NCBI GenBank assembly: GCA_023055355.1
Contig: JALJCS010000001.1
Location: 81,880,881-81,944,880, forward strand
Reading direction: 5' to 3'
Source: Agelaius tricolor
Lineage: Eukaryota; Chordata; Aves; Passeriformes; Icteridae
Length of the DNA stretch: 64,000 nucleotides
The notes beneath the pieces were generated by a model. That model saw nothing but the letters and a program-made list of their open reading frames with translations, searched no databases and was not told the origin of the DNA. A program made the translations under genes and the position numbers. Shown here piece by piece: positions 38,881-49,495 of the stretch (position 1 is the first letter of the stretch; each line of letters opens with the position of its first letter).

Positions 38881-39224
38881 CAGCCCGTGGGAATGTGATC
38901 CTTTGCTGCTGGCGGGCCGGATCCCGAGGCTGGGACCTTACATCCCGTGATTGCTGGCGCCCGTCCGCGCACAGACCCATTCCCCGCGGGACCGAGCCCG
39001 TTGAACCCGGCGCTAGCGACGCGGGGCGGGGAAGGCAGAAGGGCGTTCCGAGGAGCTGCCCCTTGCTCCGAGGAGCTGCTTCCCGCAGATCGGCGCTTTC
39101 CCGGCCGGCCGGGCCAGTTTCGTTTCCCGCTGGCTCCTCCTCCGCCTCCGCCCGTCCCCTTCGCTGTGCCGCTGGTCCGGATCGCCGCTCTCAGCCCCCG
39201 GCTCTCAGCTCCCGGCTCCCGGCG
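38880..39224 (+). promoter_or_regulatory. CMPK2: CMPK2 promoter and 5'UTR
   Basis: GC-rich CpG-island sequence directly upstream of the CMPK2 ATG. It contains AGTTTCGTTTCCC at 39116-39128, whose complement GGGAAACGAAACT is an ISRE-like element one base away from the AGTTTCNNTTTC consensus. ISREs of interferon-stimulated genes usually lie within about 150 bp of the start, so transcription probably begins at about 39,150-39,210. No ATG occurs between about 38,945 and the inferred start codon at 39225. Confidence 0.65.
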
Positions 39225-39320
39225 ATGCTGGGGCGCTGTGCCCCGGGCTCACCGGGCCCCCGGTCCGCGGCCCGCGCCCTGCCGCCCTCCGCCAGCGCCC
39301 TCCGCCAGCGCCTGCGCCAG
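39225..39320 (+). CDS. CMPK2: CMPK2 coding exon 1 (predicted, short)
   Basis: 32 codons from the first ATG downstream of the ISRE-like element, beginning MLGRCAPGSPGPRSAARALP. The composition (Arg, Ala, Ser, Pro; no Asp or Glu) suits a mitochondrial targeting peptide. The donor CAG|GTCAGC at 39320/39321 has a non-consensus C at +3. GGG|GTAATC at 39395/39396 is an in-phase alternative adding 25 codons. The boundary is therefore uncertain. The frame is open for about 110 codons upstream but has no ATG. Confidence 0.6.
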
Positions 39321-42300
39321 GTCAGCACCACGGGCGCGGAGCCCGAGTTTGGCTCTCCAGAGCAGTGGGGCGGGAGGGTGCCGGGGCAACGAGGGGTAAT
39401 CGTTTTAAACAGAGGGAGGGCAGGTTCTGACCAGATGTAAGGAAGACGTTTTTTACGATGAGGGTGGTGAAACACTGGAATAGGTTGCCCGGAGGGGTGA
39501 TGGATGTTCCATCTCTTGAAACATTCCAGGTGAGGTTGGACAGGGCTCTAAGAGACCTGATCTAGTTTAGGATGGCCCAGTGCACTGCATGGGGGTTGGA
39601 CTAGATGGTCTTTACAGGTCCCTTCCGACCCAACACATGCTGTGCTCTCTCCTTGCAGTGTGCAGAACGGATCCCAGAGGCTGAAGCAGTACTCGACCTG
39701 ATGGAGAAATGCCCAGAGCACCAAAAAAAGGGATCTTTTCCTGTCATAGTTTTTGAGGGGCTGGATGCCACAGGTAAGAGCAACGTTTGGTTGAAGAACC
39801 ACAGATGAGAAATTGTTGAAAGGAGCAACTGCTATGTTTTTTATTAAACATCAGGCTTTAAAATAAAATTTAAAAAATCTCAAAAGCCCGTGACAGATAT
39901 GGAATTAATAATTACAAATGCCAATCTGTCTTCTCTTACTTGTAAAAGATTAGTGTATGCTAATTTACATCCAGTGGTTTAATTCCTTACCTATGGAAAT
40001 GAAAGAATACAAAGTGGAGTACTGAAAATTAAATTTCTTGTGCAGATGATGAAACACTTTTACTGGAGAGTTTTCAAATAAATGAAACTAGTGGTAGTCT
40101 AGGTAACTGCCAGCAGTTTGTCTAAGAGAGAAATATTACTTGCTTCTGACTAACTTTGTTTTCTGACTTGTCACTTAAAGAGAACTGAAAATCCTCCTAA
40201 AAAGAAGGAACTGGATGACCAGCATGGCAACATTCACATAAATTTCCACCCAGAAAAATATTATAAATTAATAGATAGGGAAATTGCCATGAATATATAG
40301 AGAAATTGCCATGCACCTAATGCATTTAAGGAAGTGAAAACTGAAAGCTGGCTAAAGGAAGGGCTGGAAGGCCCAGAGAACAGGAAGAGGAGTAATAATT
40401 CCTGCAACCAGACTCAGAATCATTTTCCACTGGAAACCTTATGACAAGATGCTCAGGTTACATATTCAGATGTCAGAACCTGTACTCTACATGGACAGGA
40501 GCGTTTTTCAGTTTTTAAAACTCAAGTGTATCTTTTAAATAATATAATTAATGTTTCCTTCTGTAAATGAAATGCAGGCAAAACCACAGTGACCCAGGCT
40601 GTTAAGGACAATCTGAACGGCATCCTGCTGCGGTCCCCACCAGCCTGCATCAGCCAGTGGAGGACTGTATTTGATGATGAGCAAACACCCATTAAAAGAG
40701 CATATTATGCTGCAGGCAACTACATTCTGGCTTCAGAGATAGCAAAAGCATCCACTCAGGCACCTGTGATCATAGACAGGTTTGTGTATTTAAGAAGCCT
40801 TCTTATATCAGTGCCATCATACAGTTAGTTGTTCAGTGTTGCAAGCAGTCAGTGATTGTCTCTGTGTTTCTTCAGGGGTTGTGTTTTGGGTTTTTTCGTA
40901 GTTTGTTTAGGGTTTTTTTGGAAGCACTCTGCAGGGAGTCAGATAAATATTATATCTTTTAAAGAGTAACACTTGTGAAAACAGTAAAATAGGGAACTTC
41001 AATCAGTGTAATACTCATAACTAGCTTTAGGACACATGAAAATTGTTACATCTTCAGTTAGGAATAGTGAAGGCACAGATTGTGCATCCTGAGCTAAACC
41101 AGGGTTTTGTGACAAACCAGAGGAGACTGTGGGCTGCTGATCATGGCTGTCTCTAAGATGTGTCTCAGATATGGGTGGATTGGAATGACTGAGTGTTAGG
41201 TAGACTTACTCTTTGTGAATTCAAACACAGATATATACTTCCTACTTTTTTTAGGTTTGTTTGTGTTATTTCTGGTTTTCACTAACTGCGTAGGCAGCTT
41301 ACAATATTACTGTTCATAAAAAGTCTAGATGTACTTTGAACCCTTTAGCTTATTTCAGTAGGTGTTACTGTAACCTCCTGCTACAAAACACACACAGACA
41401 CACACGCACACATACATTATTTGCATGTGAGTGCTGTTTTCAACCAGCCCCAAATCCACTGAAATCCATCAAACACAGTGTCTTATAGTAAAGAGAATAT
41501 TAAATACAAGTGAAATTAGTAGCATTAGTAATGCCTGTGTTCATTCACATGTTTGTGAAGACTGCATGCTCTCTCCCAAGTCTATTGCATTAAGTAGGAT
41601 GGGAACCACAAAAAAGGGGACTCAGAGTAAAGGAATTTGAGATCTATTATAAATCTTCTTTGACCTGTCTCAATATATGAGGAGACTTTCTTTTCATAGG
41701 AGAATCTGAAACAGTCTCTACATAATGTTTTAGTTAATTGTTCACATTAACTCTGAATAGTGCACTGTTACCATTGTTAAGAAATAACGGATAGCACAGA
41801 ACTGTTATTTGTATTTCCCTTCAAAGCCATGGTGTCACCTATCTCATCATTATTGACTTGTTATAATGCCAACTGTCTCCTATATTACTGAAGAATTAAT
41901 GTTTTCTTTAAAATTTCTCTCCCTCCATTTTGTATTTTCCTGACAGATACTGGCACAGCACAGCTGCCTATGCAATTGCCACTGAAACAAGTGGAGAAAT
42001 CCACAATCTTCCACCAGCTCAAGATGAGGTGTATCAGTGGCCTGAAGATCTGCTTAAACCTGATCTTGTTCTTCTCCTGACTGTTGACCCTGAAGAACGA
42101 GTCCGGAGACTTCAGCATCGGGGGCTGGAGAAAACAAAGGAGGAAGCTGAGTTGGAATCTAACAGCTTGTTTCGCCAAAGGTAATTCCTTTAATGGGGAA
42201 TAAGAGGCTGGAGGCCCATCCCAGCCCCTTAACATTCCATGATTCTGTGATTGCTTAATTTTCCCAGAAACTCTGTGTGGACACACAGCTCACGTAGTGG

Positions 42301-43227
42301 GACCTGCAGAGGGATGAGTTAGCTAGGGAACATACTGGCATTTAAGCATCTTTTAATCCTGTTACTGCATATTCATGTCAGAAAGCTTTTAGTTATTTCT
42401 ACCTGTTTATTATGTCAATTTGAATATGAGAACATCCAGAATCTTCCTTGATTTGTCTTGTGACTTCTGTCCTGAATGGCATTATGGGAACATAGACAAT
42501 AATCACATGCCCAGTCACACCCTCAAAGACACAATGTGGGAGGGTTCTGCATTATGCTTATTGCCTAAATGAGGAGGTTTTCATCCTGTATTTTATCCTG
42601 TTATTCATTTGGTTAGTTGATCAGAGGAAGGGGTTGAATGATATGTCAACTCTGTAATCTAGTGAGTCAAAGCTGAGATCAGTCAATGAGCACAACTACA
42701 CAATGCAATGCCATATAGTTCAGAGCTACCTTAGCAGAAAATGAAAAAAATTAATTCAGGTGCTAGAAGCAAACTGTCCACTCTACTGCTATACCAAACT
42801 GTATCCAGTGACAAGCTGTAAAGAAAGAAATACTTTATGCCATACTTTATACTTATACTTTTTTTTATACTTTATTAATAGGGCTGGAGCTCTGGGGATC
42901 AATGTCAAGGAATTACATGGTTTGAGATTTACATTGTAATAGTTCCTAATGGTTTATTGCTCTTTGCTGGAGATTTCATTCTTAGCTTCATATTAGATTT
43001 TCTATCCTTGGTTTCTGCAGTGCAAGCACTGTCTTCTGAGACTGATGACTAATTTCATTTCATATCCCTGCATTTTGAAGTTTAATTTCTCTTGCTTTGT
43101 TTTTAGAGTTGAAGAGTCATACAGAAGGATGGTGAATCCTGCATGCCAAGAGGTTGATGCCAGCCCCTCCAAAGAAGAGGTTCTCAAGACTGTTCTACAA
43201 CTAATTAAGAAACACTGCGCTTTTTGA
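39225..43227 (+). CDS. CMPK2: UMP-CMP kinase 2, mitochondrial; five exons, apparently short N terminus
   Basis: Thymidylate-kinase-family nucleoside monophosphate kinase that phosphorylates (d)CMP and (d)UMP in mitochondria. It is interferon-induced and genomically paired with viperin, whose substrate CTP lies downstream of its products. Joining 39225-39320, 39659-39773, 40578-40779, 41947-42180 and 43107-43227 gives 768 nt and 255 residues, with all phases consistent. Visible features are a P-loop FEGLDATGKTT (Gly66 to Lys72-Thr73), a DRYWHS motif (Asp137-Arg138), YQWPEDLLKPDL and a LID-like RLQHRGLEKTKEEAE. The kinase part matches human CMPK2 throughout. Residues 1-32 hold six Arg and no acidic residue, as in a mitochondrial presequence. 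The roughly 200-residue N-terminal region encoded by mammalian exon 1 is absent. An alternative exon-1 donor at 39395/39396, also phase 0, would give 280 residues. Confidence 0.93.
39399..39640 (+). mobile_element. CR1 LINE 3' fragment filling CMPK2 intron 1
   Basis: A clear CR1 3' region: 'gatgtaaggaagacg', 'gagggtggtgaaacactgga', 'ataggttgcccggagg', 'ccaggtgaggttggacaggg', 'ctgatctag' and 'ggttggactagatggtcttt' through 'cccttccgaccc'. It takes up about 240 of the 338 bp of intron 1. It ends about 18 bp before the exon 2 acceptor and begins within a few bp of the alternative exon 1 donor. Confidence 0.85.
39659..39773 (+). CDS. CMPK2: CMPK2 coding exon 2
   Basis: 115 nt with acceptor TCCTTGCAG|TGTGCA and donor CACAG|GTAAGAG. 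It encodes CAERIPEAEAVLDLMEKC through PVIVFEGLDAT plus the first base of Gly71. It aligns with the mammalian segment starting CTSFIPEARAVLDL and contains most of the P-loop. Confidence 0.96.
40578..40779 (+). CDS. CMPK2: CMPK2 coding exon 3
   Basis: 202 nt with acceptor AATGCAG|GC and donor GACAG|GTTTGT. It starts GKTTVTQAVKDNL (P-loop end, Lys72-Thr73) and runs through RSPPACISQWR, FDDEQ, AGNYILASEIAK and PVIID to the split Arg138. It is highly conserved with mammalian CMPK2. Confidence 0.96.
41947..42180 (+). CDS. CMPK2: CMPK2 coding exon 4
   Basis: 234 nt with acceptor CCTGACAG|ATAC and donor CCAAAG|GTAATT. It encodes YWHSTAAYAIATETSGE, VYQWPEDLLKPDLVLLLTV and DPEERVRRLQHRGLEK, up to FRQ and the split Arg216. 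It holds the substrate-binding DR(Y) region and the LID-like segment. Confidence 0.96.
42205..42250 (+). mobile_element. Possible CR1 3' tail relic
   Basis: 'aagaggctggaggcccatcc', 'cagccccttaacattcc' and 'atgattctgtga' resemble a diverged CR1 terminus directly after the exon 4 donor. The fragment is too short to be sure. Confidence 0.4.
43107..43227 (+). CDS. CMPK2: CMPK2 coding exon 5 and stop
   Basis: 121 nt with acceptor GTTTTTAG|AGTT. It completes Arg216 and encodes VEESYRRMVNPACQEVDASP through VLKTVLQLIKKHCAF and TGA (43225-43227). The VDASPSKEEVL segment matches the mammalian C terminus. A long T-rich tract precedes the acceptor. Confidence 0.96.
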
Positions 43228-44230
43228 AAGCAACTTTTGTGTAGTAGAACTTAAAAGATACTTTTTATTGCCCCACTGTTCTGGTATCTGAAAATATACG
43301 GTGATTTGTTTTGTCTCACAGAAATACTGAATACAGTTTTATTCTGTCAACAGTAATCTGTGCAGGTTATCTGTTTTTGGTTGCTACTCTACTTTTCTGT
43401 ATAAGGCAAAATGCTACTCACATCATTCAGCATTCTTTGTAAAGAAACAAGCATACTGCAGTCATGCATGAAGTGCCTCAGAGTGCTCTCTGACACCAGG
43501 ACATTTTGAGATCCTATCATGTTGCATCTTCTTCACCAGGAGAACCTATTCCCCAATCCATTGTGTACCAAAATTTGCTGCACTGCATCAGGAGCATTAG
43601 ATGCCCAAAAAGAGGCTGAAATATCATAAGCACTACAACTATAAAATGGTTATAACATTTAGGAACAGAAAATCCAGTGTTGAGGGGTTTTTTTTGGGAT
43701 AGAGGATATGCAGCTGTTGCTATGATGGGCATCCTGGCAAAAAAATATGCTGTAAATGAGTGCCAGTAAACACCAAGGGCTCTAAGTAATAAAGTACAAG
43801 TCTGTTTATATATTCAAATGAAATATCAGTTATTTTCAGAGGGAACCCAGACAATGCCAGCAAATGAGAAACAGAGACCTGAGGAGAACCCGAAACTAAA
43901 AACTTATAAATGATCACTAAAATAGTTTTTACAAATTTTTTTCTTTATTCTATTAATATTTGTTAATGAGAACTAATATTCTTTTGAGAGAATGTGAAAT
44001 GAAAAACCCCAGAGATTCTGAGCAATGGGAATGATTGCACCTTTTCAGTTCATCTTTCTTGTGTGGGTGTTTGAACAGGTTGAATGTGAACGCAGGGTAC
44101 ATCAAGACTTCAGGTCTGCAAAAGCTTATTTTTATGTACATTAGTTTAACTATTGTTACTCCTAAGTGTGTATCTAAACATATGGATAAGCCTTTGTGAG
44201 GTCAGAAATAAAGCTGCAGTTCCAGAAAAA
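43228..44230 (+). other. CMPK2: CMPK2 3'UTR
   Basis: About 1 kb of AT-rich sequence after the stop. AATAAA occurs at 43788-43793 and, probably the main site, at 44207-44212. The latter is followed 12-18 nt later by the A-rich AGTTCCAGAAAAAA. No other gene is visible. Confidence 0.6.
44207..44212 (+). terminator. CMPK2: CMPK2 polyA signal (AATAAA)
   Basis: A canonical hexamer about 980 nt after the stop codon, within GTCAGAAATAAAGC. A proximal alternative lies at 43788-43793. Confidence 0.6.
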
Positions 44231-45163
44231 AAAATCTTAAAATGTAAATTTGATTTAAAGCACTTTACTTACTTTCCTGTTTTAAGCAAGTGCAATTATC
44301 AATGAATCTATCTTCTAAATAATAATATACTCAGTACTGTAGTTCCTATGTCTAGTCTGTATATACAAGGTGATAGAAAGAAAAAGTTCTAAAAATACAT
44401 TTTATTCATGCACTGTTTAATGGTTTTGAGTATGTTATTAATATATTATATAATTTATACATTCTATAAATTTATAAATTCTATAAATGGATGCTGTTTT
44501 GTTTTGTGTATTATTTGTATTTCAGCAGCCTTTGGATTTGCCATACATGCAGACTGAAAAGGCATACTTGTAGATGCTCCAATTATTTTAGAAATTATAA
44601 AGGATTCAGGTACTCAGTCCTAGACAGAGCAAATTCTTATATAGAAGACACTACTGCATATGAATGATCAGGGTGCAAATATGTGCCTGTCCTAAATATT
44701 GTGTAGCCTTAGCTTGTGCAGGTAAAAGATCACTCATCCTGAGAAATTCCACTTGCCCTTTGTCCTTGAGCAGACTTGCACATGAAGCCAGACTTTCTGG
44801 GTTTTGATGCTGGGTTCCTAGAAGCATAGGTTGATCTATTAATTGCACCACTTCAAATATATCTGCAAAAATTTACATCAGATGTTATCAATTACACACA
44901 TGCAGAATATATTCATAGTCTAAATTTTTCTATAACCCAAAGCTACTGATGCAGACCCAGAGGACAGCAAAGCAAGGCAGACAAACATTCCCTTTCTCAA
45001 ATCTTTGTTAGAATTAAAGGTCTGCAAGTAGCTCTGTGCCACCTGCAGGATGTTAATGTGCAGACTCACCCCCATGCTTCTCATTTCTGTGGCATTTCTG
45101 CCAGATTTCTGTCCACAGTGTCTAAAAAGATTGCACTTTATTTACATTTAGGACAAATCACTG
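44231..45163. other. Intergenic, no gene seen
   Basis: AT-rich sequence, including a TATAAAT-rich block at 44437-44490. No exon, RNA gene or mobile element was recognised. Confidence 0.6.
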
Positions 45164-45965
45164 AATCAAAAAAAAAAAATGGCTTAGGTCAGAAGGGAGC
45201 TTAAGGGTCATCTATTTCCAAACCGCCTGCTGTGGGCTGGGATATCACCCATGAGATCAGGTTTCTCAGGGGCCCATTAAATTTGGACTTGAACACACCC
45301 AGGAATGAGGCATCCTCAACTTCTCTGGACAATCTTTTTCAGTACCTCAACAGTCTCACAGTAAAGAATTCATTCCAATTATCTAATCTAAATCTCCCCT
45401 CTTTTAGGTTAAAACTATTTTGCCTCATCCTGTCACTATCTGCGCATGTGAAAAGTCACTCTCCCTCTTGTTTATAAGACCCTTTTATATTGTCATTATA
45501 TTACAAAGATTCTGTTGTCATTATATTGCAAGGGTTCCATATTGCCAGAGTTCCATACCTCCTTGATGTCTCTTGTAGGCAGATCCTCCAGGCACTGACT
45601 CTTCCTTATCCTCACAGCAGGCACTGACTCCAGTTCCCCTCAGCCAACCAATCCACTCTTTTATAACACTCTTCTGATTGGCTACAGCTGTGGCCTGCTA
45701 ACATCAGGCCTGCTCCTAATCCTTAATAATTGGCTCAGCTGCAACTCTTAAGGGGGTAAGATTACTTTCTATACTACCTTTATTTACTTATGTTCTATTC
45801 CCCTACACTTTTAGGTACTGGAGGCTGTTTTAAGGTCTCCCCAAAGCATTCCCTTCTCCAGGCTGAACAGCCCCAGCTTTCCCAGCCTGCCTTTGTAGGA
45901 GAGGTGCTCCAGCCCTCTGATCTCATTTGTGGCCTCCTCTGGGCCCACAGAGATGTTCAAATGTG
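45164..45965 (-). mobile_element. CR1 LINE fragment split by a nested LTR
   Basis: A reverse-oriented CR1 3' half in two pieces, 45164-45481 and 45808-45965. The first has the tail complement, 'cctgctgtgggctggga', 'gcatcctcaacttctctgg', 'cagtctcacagtaaag' and 'atctaatctaaatctcccct'. The second resumes with 'taggtactggaggctg', 'aaggtctcccca', 'ctccaggctgaaca' and 'gtgctccagccctctgatc'. The two join without loss once the insert is removed. Confidence 0.85.
45488..45807 (-). mobile_element. Solo LTR nested in CR1
   Basis: A 320-bp insert flanked by CTTTTA repeats (45482-45487 and 45808-45813) that interrupts an otherwise continuous CR1. On the minus strand it begins TGTAGGGG and contains CCAAT, then TATAAAAGAG about 20 bp later, which is LTR promoter architecture. 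The other end reads GACAATA, so the terminal CA appears displaced or mutated. Near that end a unit of about 25 bp with TGTCATTATATT is repeated in tandem (45491-45542). No internal retroviral sequence is present. Confidence 0.7.
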
Positions 45966-46440
45966 AGGTTTGTCAATGACTCCAGGCACACAGGCAGGTC
46001 TGGGAGCAGGAATATACAAATGGCCATCCTGCACCCAGCAAGAGCATCACCTGGGTTAGAAACTGACAGAAGCTTTTGCTGGACAGTTTGATGGCCACAA
46101 GAGGTCAGGATTTTAATGTTTAAGTGTTCGAAAGACCTGTAATCTCCCAAGTATTTCCATGCAGATTCAGAAGTCGTTTCCTGGGCATGTGAATGTTTTT
46201 CTGCAGCTTTGGAGGGTGCTCACTGTGTAAGACATCCTGTGTGAGGGAGGTTCAGCCATGACACAGCGCTGGCCCATGGCCACCAGCCTCTGCCAGGCAG
46301 TCCTGGCTGTGGTCAGCCCAGAGAGCATCCCTGCTTACCTGCAGCCAGCCCATGCTGGACACCAGGAGTTTGCTAGTAACAGAGAAGGGCTGCTCTCTGT
46401 CAGTCACCCTCAGGACAGGAAACGTGCCAAAGCCTGTTTC
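45966..46440. other. Intergenic, no gene seen
   Basis: Moderately GC-rich unique sequence with short unrelated open frames. Nothing was recognised. Confidence 0.55.
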
Positions 46441-46695
46441 ATTTATTACTATTATTACATTTATTACTATTACTATTTGTCGTTTAATAATTTATTGATT
46501 TCCTAGCTTTAGGATATGGTCCTGCAAAGACTCTGATGCTACAGTTCTCAAATCTGGGGAATTAGGCCAGTAAATAACACAAACAGAAACTGAATCTCAA
46601 GCTTTGCAATTATTCTGTTCAATTCAGTGAATTCAGCCCTTACTGAACAACAAATACAATTTGTAAAATTCGGCTGTTTCTTGAAGGACAAAACA
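46441..46695 (+). repeat. Dispersed repeat copy A
   Basis: About 255 bp that recur at 51545-51782 in the same orientation. They start with an ATT-rich run and share 'gctttaggat', 'tggtcctgcaaaga', 'ggggaattaggccag', 'gtgaattcagcccttactga' and 'gctgtttcttgaagga'. It is not CR1 and has no visible LTR ends. Confidence 0.85.
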
Positions 46696-49010
46696 ATACT
46701 TCTACAATACCGCTTTTGTTGTCAGATTAAGATTTTTATACTTTTTAGATTATTAAAAATAGAGTTTTAATGAATTTTTCAAGAAATTCTATTTTTATTA
46801 TTTTATTTATTCTATATTGTGTATTTTATTCCATAAAACACACCATAGTATTTCAAGCATCTGCATTCTCATTTTTAATCTCATTTGCTTCATTTTTTTT
46901 GGTCTAGAGGGGAATAGATGCTAAAATAAAATGGTATTCAGTTGTCTAAACATAGACATCTGCAGCAGTTAGTCTCCCTGAGGTATCTGAGATGTCTGCG
47001 TGGGGCTGCCAGATATGACACGAGACATTTGGTTGAGCTGTTGATCTGCAGAGTGGCAGCTGGAGGCCTGCAGGGATACCATATGGTGCCTAAAATGGCA
47101 CTATTCACCCATTTAAACAGTGAGAGGGTCAGAAAGCAGCAGTGCAGCCTCTTTAGGTTGAGTCTACATTAGCAGGTGGCCTGGAACAAGTAGGGATGAT
47201 CTGTGGCAGAGAGGAGCTGGCACAGGGGACCAGTGTGTGCGCTCTGTGTACTTCAGAGATTTATTTTAGACCAGCTCTAATCTGCTCACATTGACTGGCC
47301 TCATGTTAGCAGCTGTAGTGCAGTAAGTGCACTCATACACCAGATTTTTTTGTGTAGCTTTGTCTGGATGGAGTCCAGTTGATAGATGCCAGGACTGTTT
47401 CAGCAGGTGAAGCAAAGCATGGTAAGGAGGGGTGGTCAGGAGGAAAGCTGGACAGCACTCTCCTGATCCAAATTGAAGTGCTAATATGGATGTATTGTAT
47501 AGAAGAGATGTAGAAGCAACATAGATCTCTGGGAAAGGTTTTCTTGGAGTCACAACAGACTTTGGGGCCAGTTTCATCAGTGTCCTAACTGAGGGCTAAG
47601 TTGGAACATGCTGCAGTTCCTTTTGGTCCATGTTCCTGGGCTGCCTGCCAGATATAACCTATGGACAGGCACAAAGAGTCAATTTTGGTGCGTGTTTGAC
47701 CCCATCCTGCTATAGCATGAGGTGTAGCCATGGGCTGACCAGTGTATCAGTAGTGAGGGTGCTGTCAGTCTGGGAGGTGAGGAAGCTACCTGCAAGCAAA
47801 TACCAAGCTTCAGGAGTGAAATGTAAGGCAGGCACTTAGCCATTCCTCTCCCAAAAATTAATTTGCAAGACAATTTCCCCAAAGTCAGATGCTAGGAGGT
47901 GACAGGCAGGCTCTCTCAGAAGGCATGAAATATCTATCTCCACTACAGCTACAGTTTCAAACTCATGATTTTTATCATTATTTTCTGTAGAGTTACCATG
48001 AAATTTTATATACAAACTGATATTTTATCAAGTAGGACCTCACTAGCACCTGGAACTAGCACATGGAAGCTAGAGAGGCCAGTTCTTTGCTACATTTTCT
48101 TCACTGTACTGTGCCTTTTCCCTACAGCATTACCAGCTTCTAAAAATTTGTCTAAAACTGTGCATGCTGCATCAATTCCTTCCTTCTGCTATCAATTCCT
48201 GCCTTCTCAGAAGCAGGAGAGTCAGGACACTCAATGGGACTTTGATGAAAGGAAAAATGTTTCTCTCAAAGTTCATGATAAACAAAGCCCCCAAGGAGTT
48301 TTTATTTTTATTTTCCTTTTTTCTTTTTCCTGCTTTTTCAGTCCCAGTTACCGTATTTCATTAATTCGAATAGTTGAAGAAACTTCTAAGTTGTTGCTGC
48401 AGGGGGCTGCACTGACTTTGATCTTTTAAATAGAAAGCTTTGTTCAATAAAATTAAATCAGCTCTTTTGTAAAGACAAAGATCATCACCCTCTGGCTTAA
48501 CTTAACTAAACAGATGTAGGGTTTATGTAAATATGCAGTCAGTGCAATTTTCTGAAATAAAAGCTGGAATACCTTGCCATTAGTGTAAAAGTGCATTTTG
48601 TGTTACCAGCTGGCCAGTCGTGACCTTTTATTCAACCATAAAGACAGTGCATGTCATGCACTCCCAAGCAGGGGAAATATGATGAAAAATGCTATGTCTG
48701 CAACCTCATTGCTTATGAAAATACCCAGACAGAAAAGCTGCACTTTAAGCATGTGGCAAGTACAGAATGAATTCCAGCAGGGTAATTTACTTTTCCTGCT
48801 GCTCTCCCCCTCACTGGAGCCAGCTACACTGGTGAAAACTTAGTGCAGGCTGCAGAATTGCTTGGGCTTTCAGTTTTATTTCATGAAAGATGTTGTTAGC
48901 AAATAGGCATTGCTTTTGCTGAGAAGACAAAGACACAACTTTTGCAGATGTTTCAGACCACATCCCACAACTGTGTCTTCTGAGCCAGTGCTTAGGCTTT
49001 TGTTGGTGAT
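46696..49010. other. Intergenic, no gene seen
   Basis: Unique sequence with several short open frames on both strands. None has a recognisable domain or consistent splice sites. Confidence 0.55.
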
Positions 49011-49495
49011 ACAAGTGCCACACCTTGAGTACTGTGCATTGAGGTGCCAGAGGATGTCCAAAGAAGAACAACAAAGTTGGTGAATGGTTCGGACCACAGA
49101 TCCTGTGGGGAGTGGTTGAGGGAGCTGGGGGCATTTAGCCTGGAGAAAAGGAGGCTTGGTGGATATCTTATCACTATCTACAACTACCAGAGAGGAGGTT
49201 AGTGAGGTGGGGGTTGGTCTTTTCTCCCAGATAATAAAGCAACAGGACAAGACAAAATGCCTTAAAGTTGTGCAAGGAAAGGTTTAGATTTGATATCAGA
49301 AAAAAATTCTTAATGGAAAGGTTTGTCTGGCATTGTAACAGGTTGCTCAGGGAAGTGGTGGCCCTCCCTGGAGGTATTTAAAAATTGTGTAGATGGGGTA
49401 TTTGGTGGTGGGCTTGGCAGTGTTGGGTTAACAGTTGGACTTAATGATCTTAGAGGGCTTTTCCAACCTAAACAGTCCTATGATTCTATGATGCT
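49011..49495 (+). mobile_element. CR1 LINE 3' fragment (about 480 bp)
   Basis: Forward-oriented CR1: 'gaagaacaacaaagttggtg', 'gagggagctgggggcattta', 'gcctggagaaaaggaggct', 'ctacaactaccagag', 'cttttctccc', 'ggtttagatttgatatc', 'gtaacaggttgctcagg', 'agtggtggccctccctgg' and the tail 'ccaacctaaacagtcc' then 'tatgattctatgatg'. It is better preserved than the other CR1 pieces here. Open frames across it are not intact genes. Confidence 0.9.

Noticed and set aside
38895..39224. Long open frame upstream of and in phase with CMPK2 exon 1, as a possible full N-terminal domain
   Set aside because: It contains no ATG, does not resemble the mammalian N-terminal region and overlaps the ISRE-like promoter element.
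39605..39658. ATG at 39605 as an alternative CMPK2 start reading into exon 2
   Set aside because: The intervening sequence is the CR1 tail followed by a clear polypyrimidine tract and acceptor. Using it would encode transposon sequence.
48811..49250. Minus-strand frames of 107-124 codons
   Set aside because: They are antisense to a CR1 fragment and show no conserved protein.
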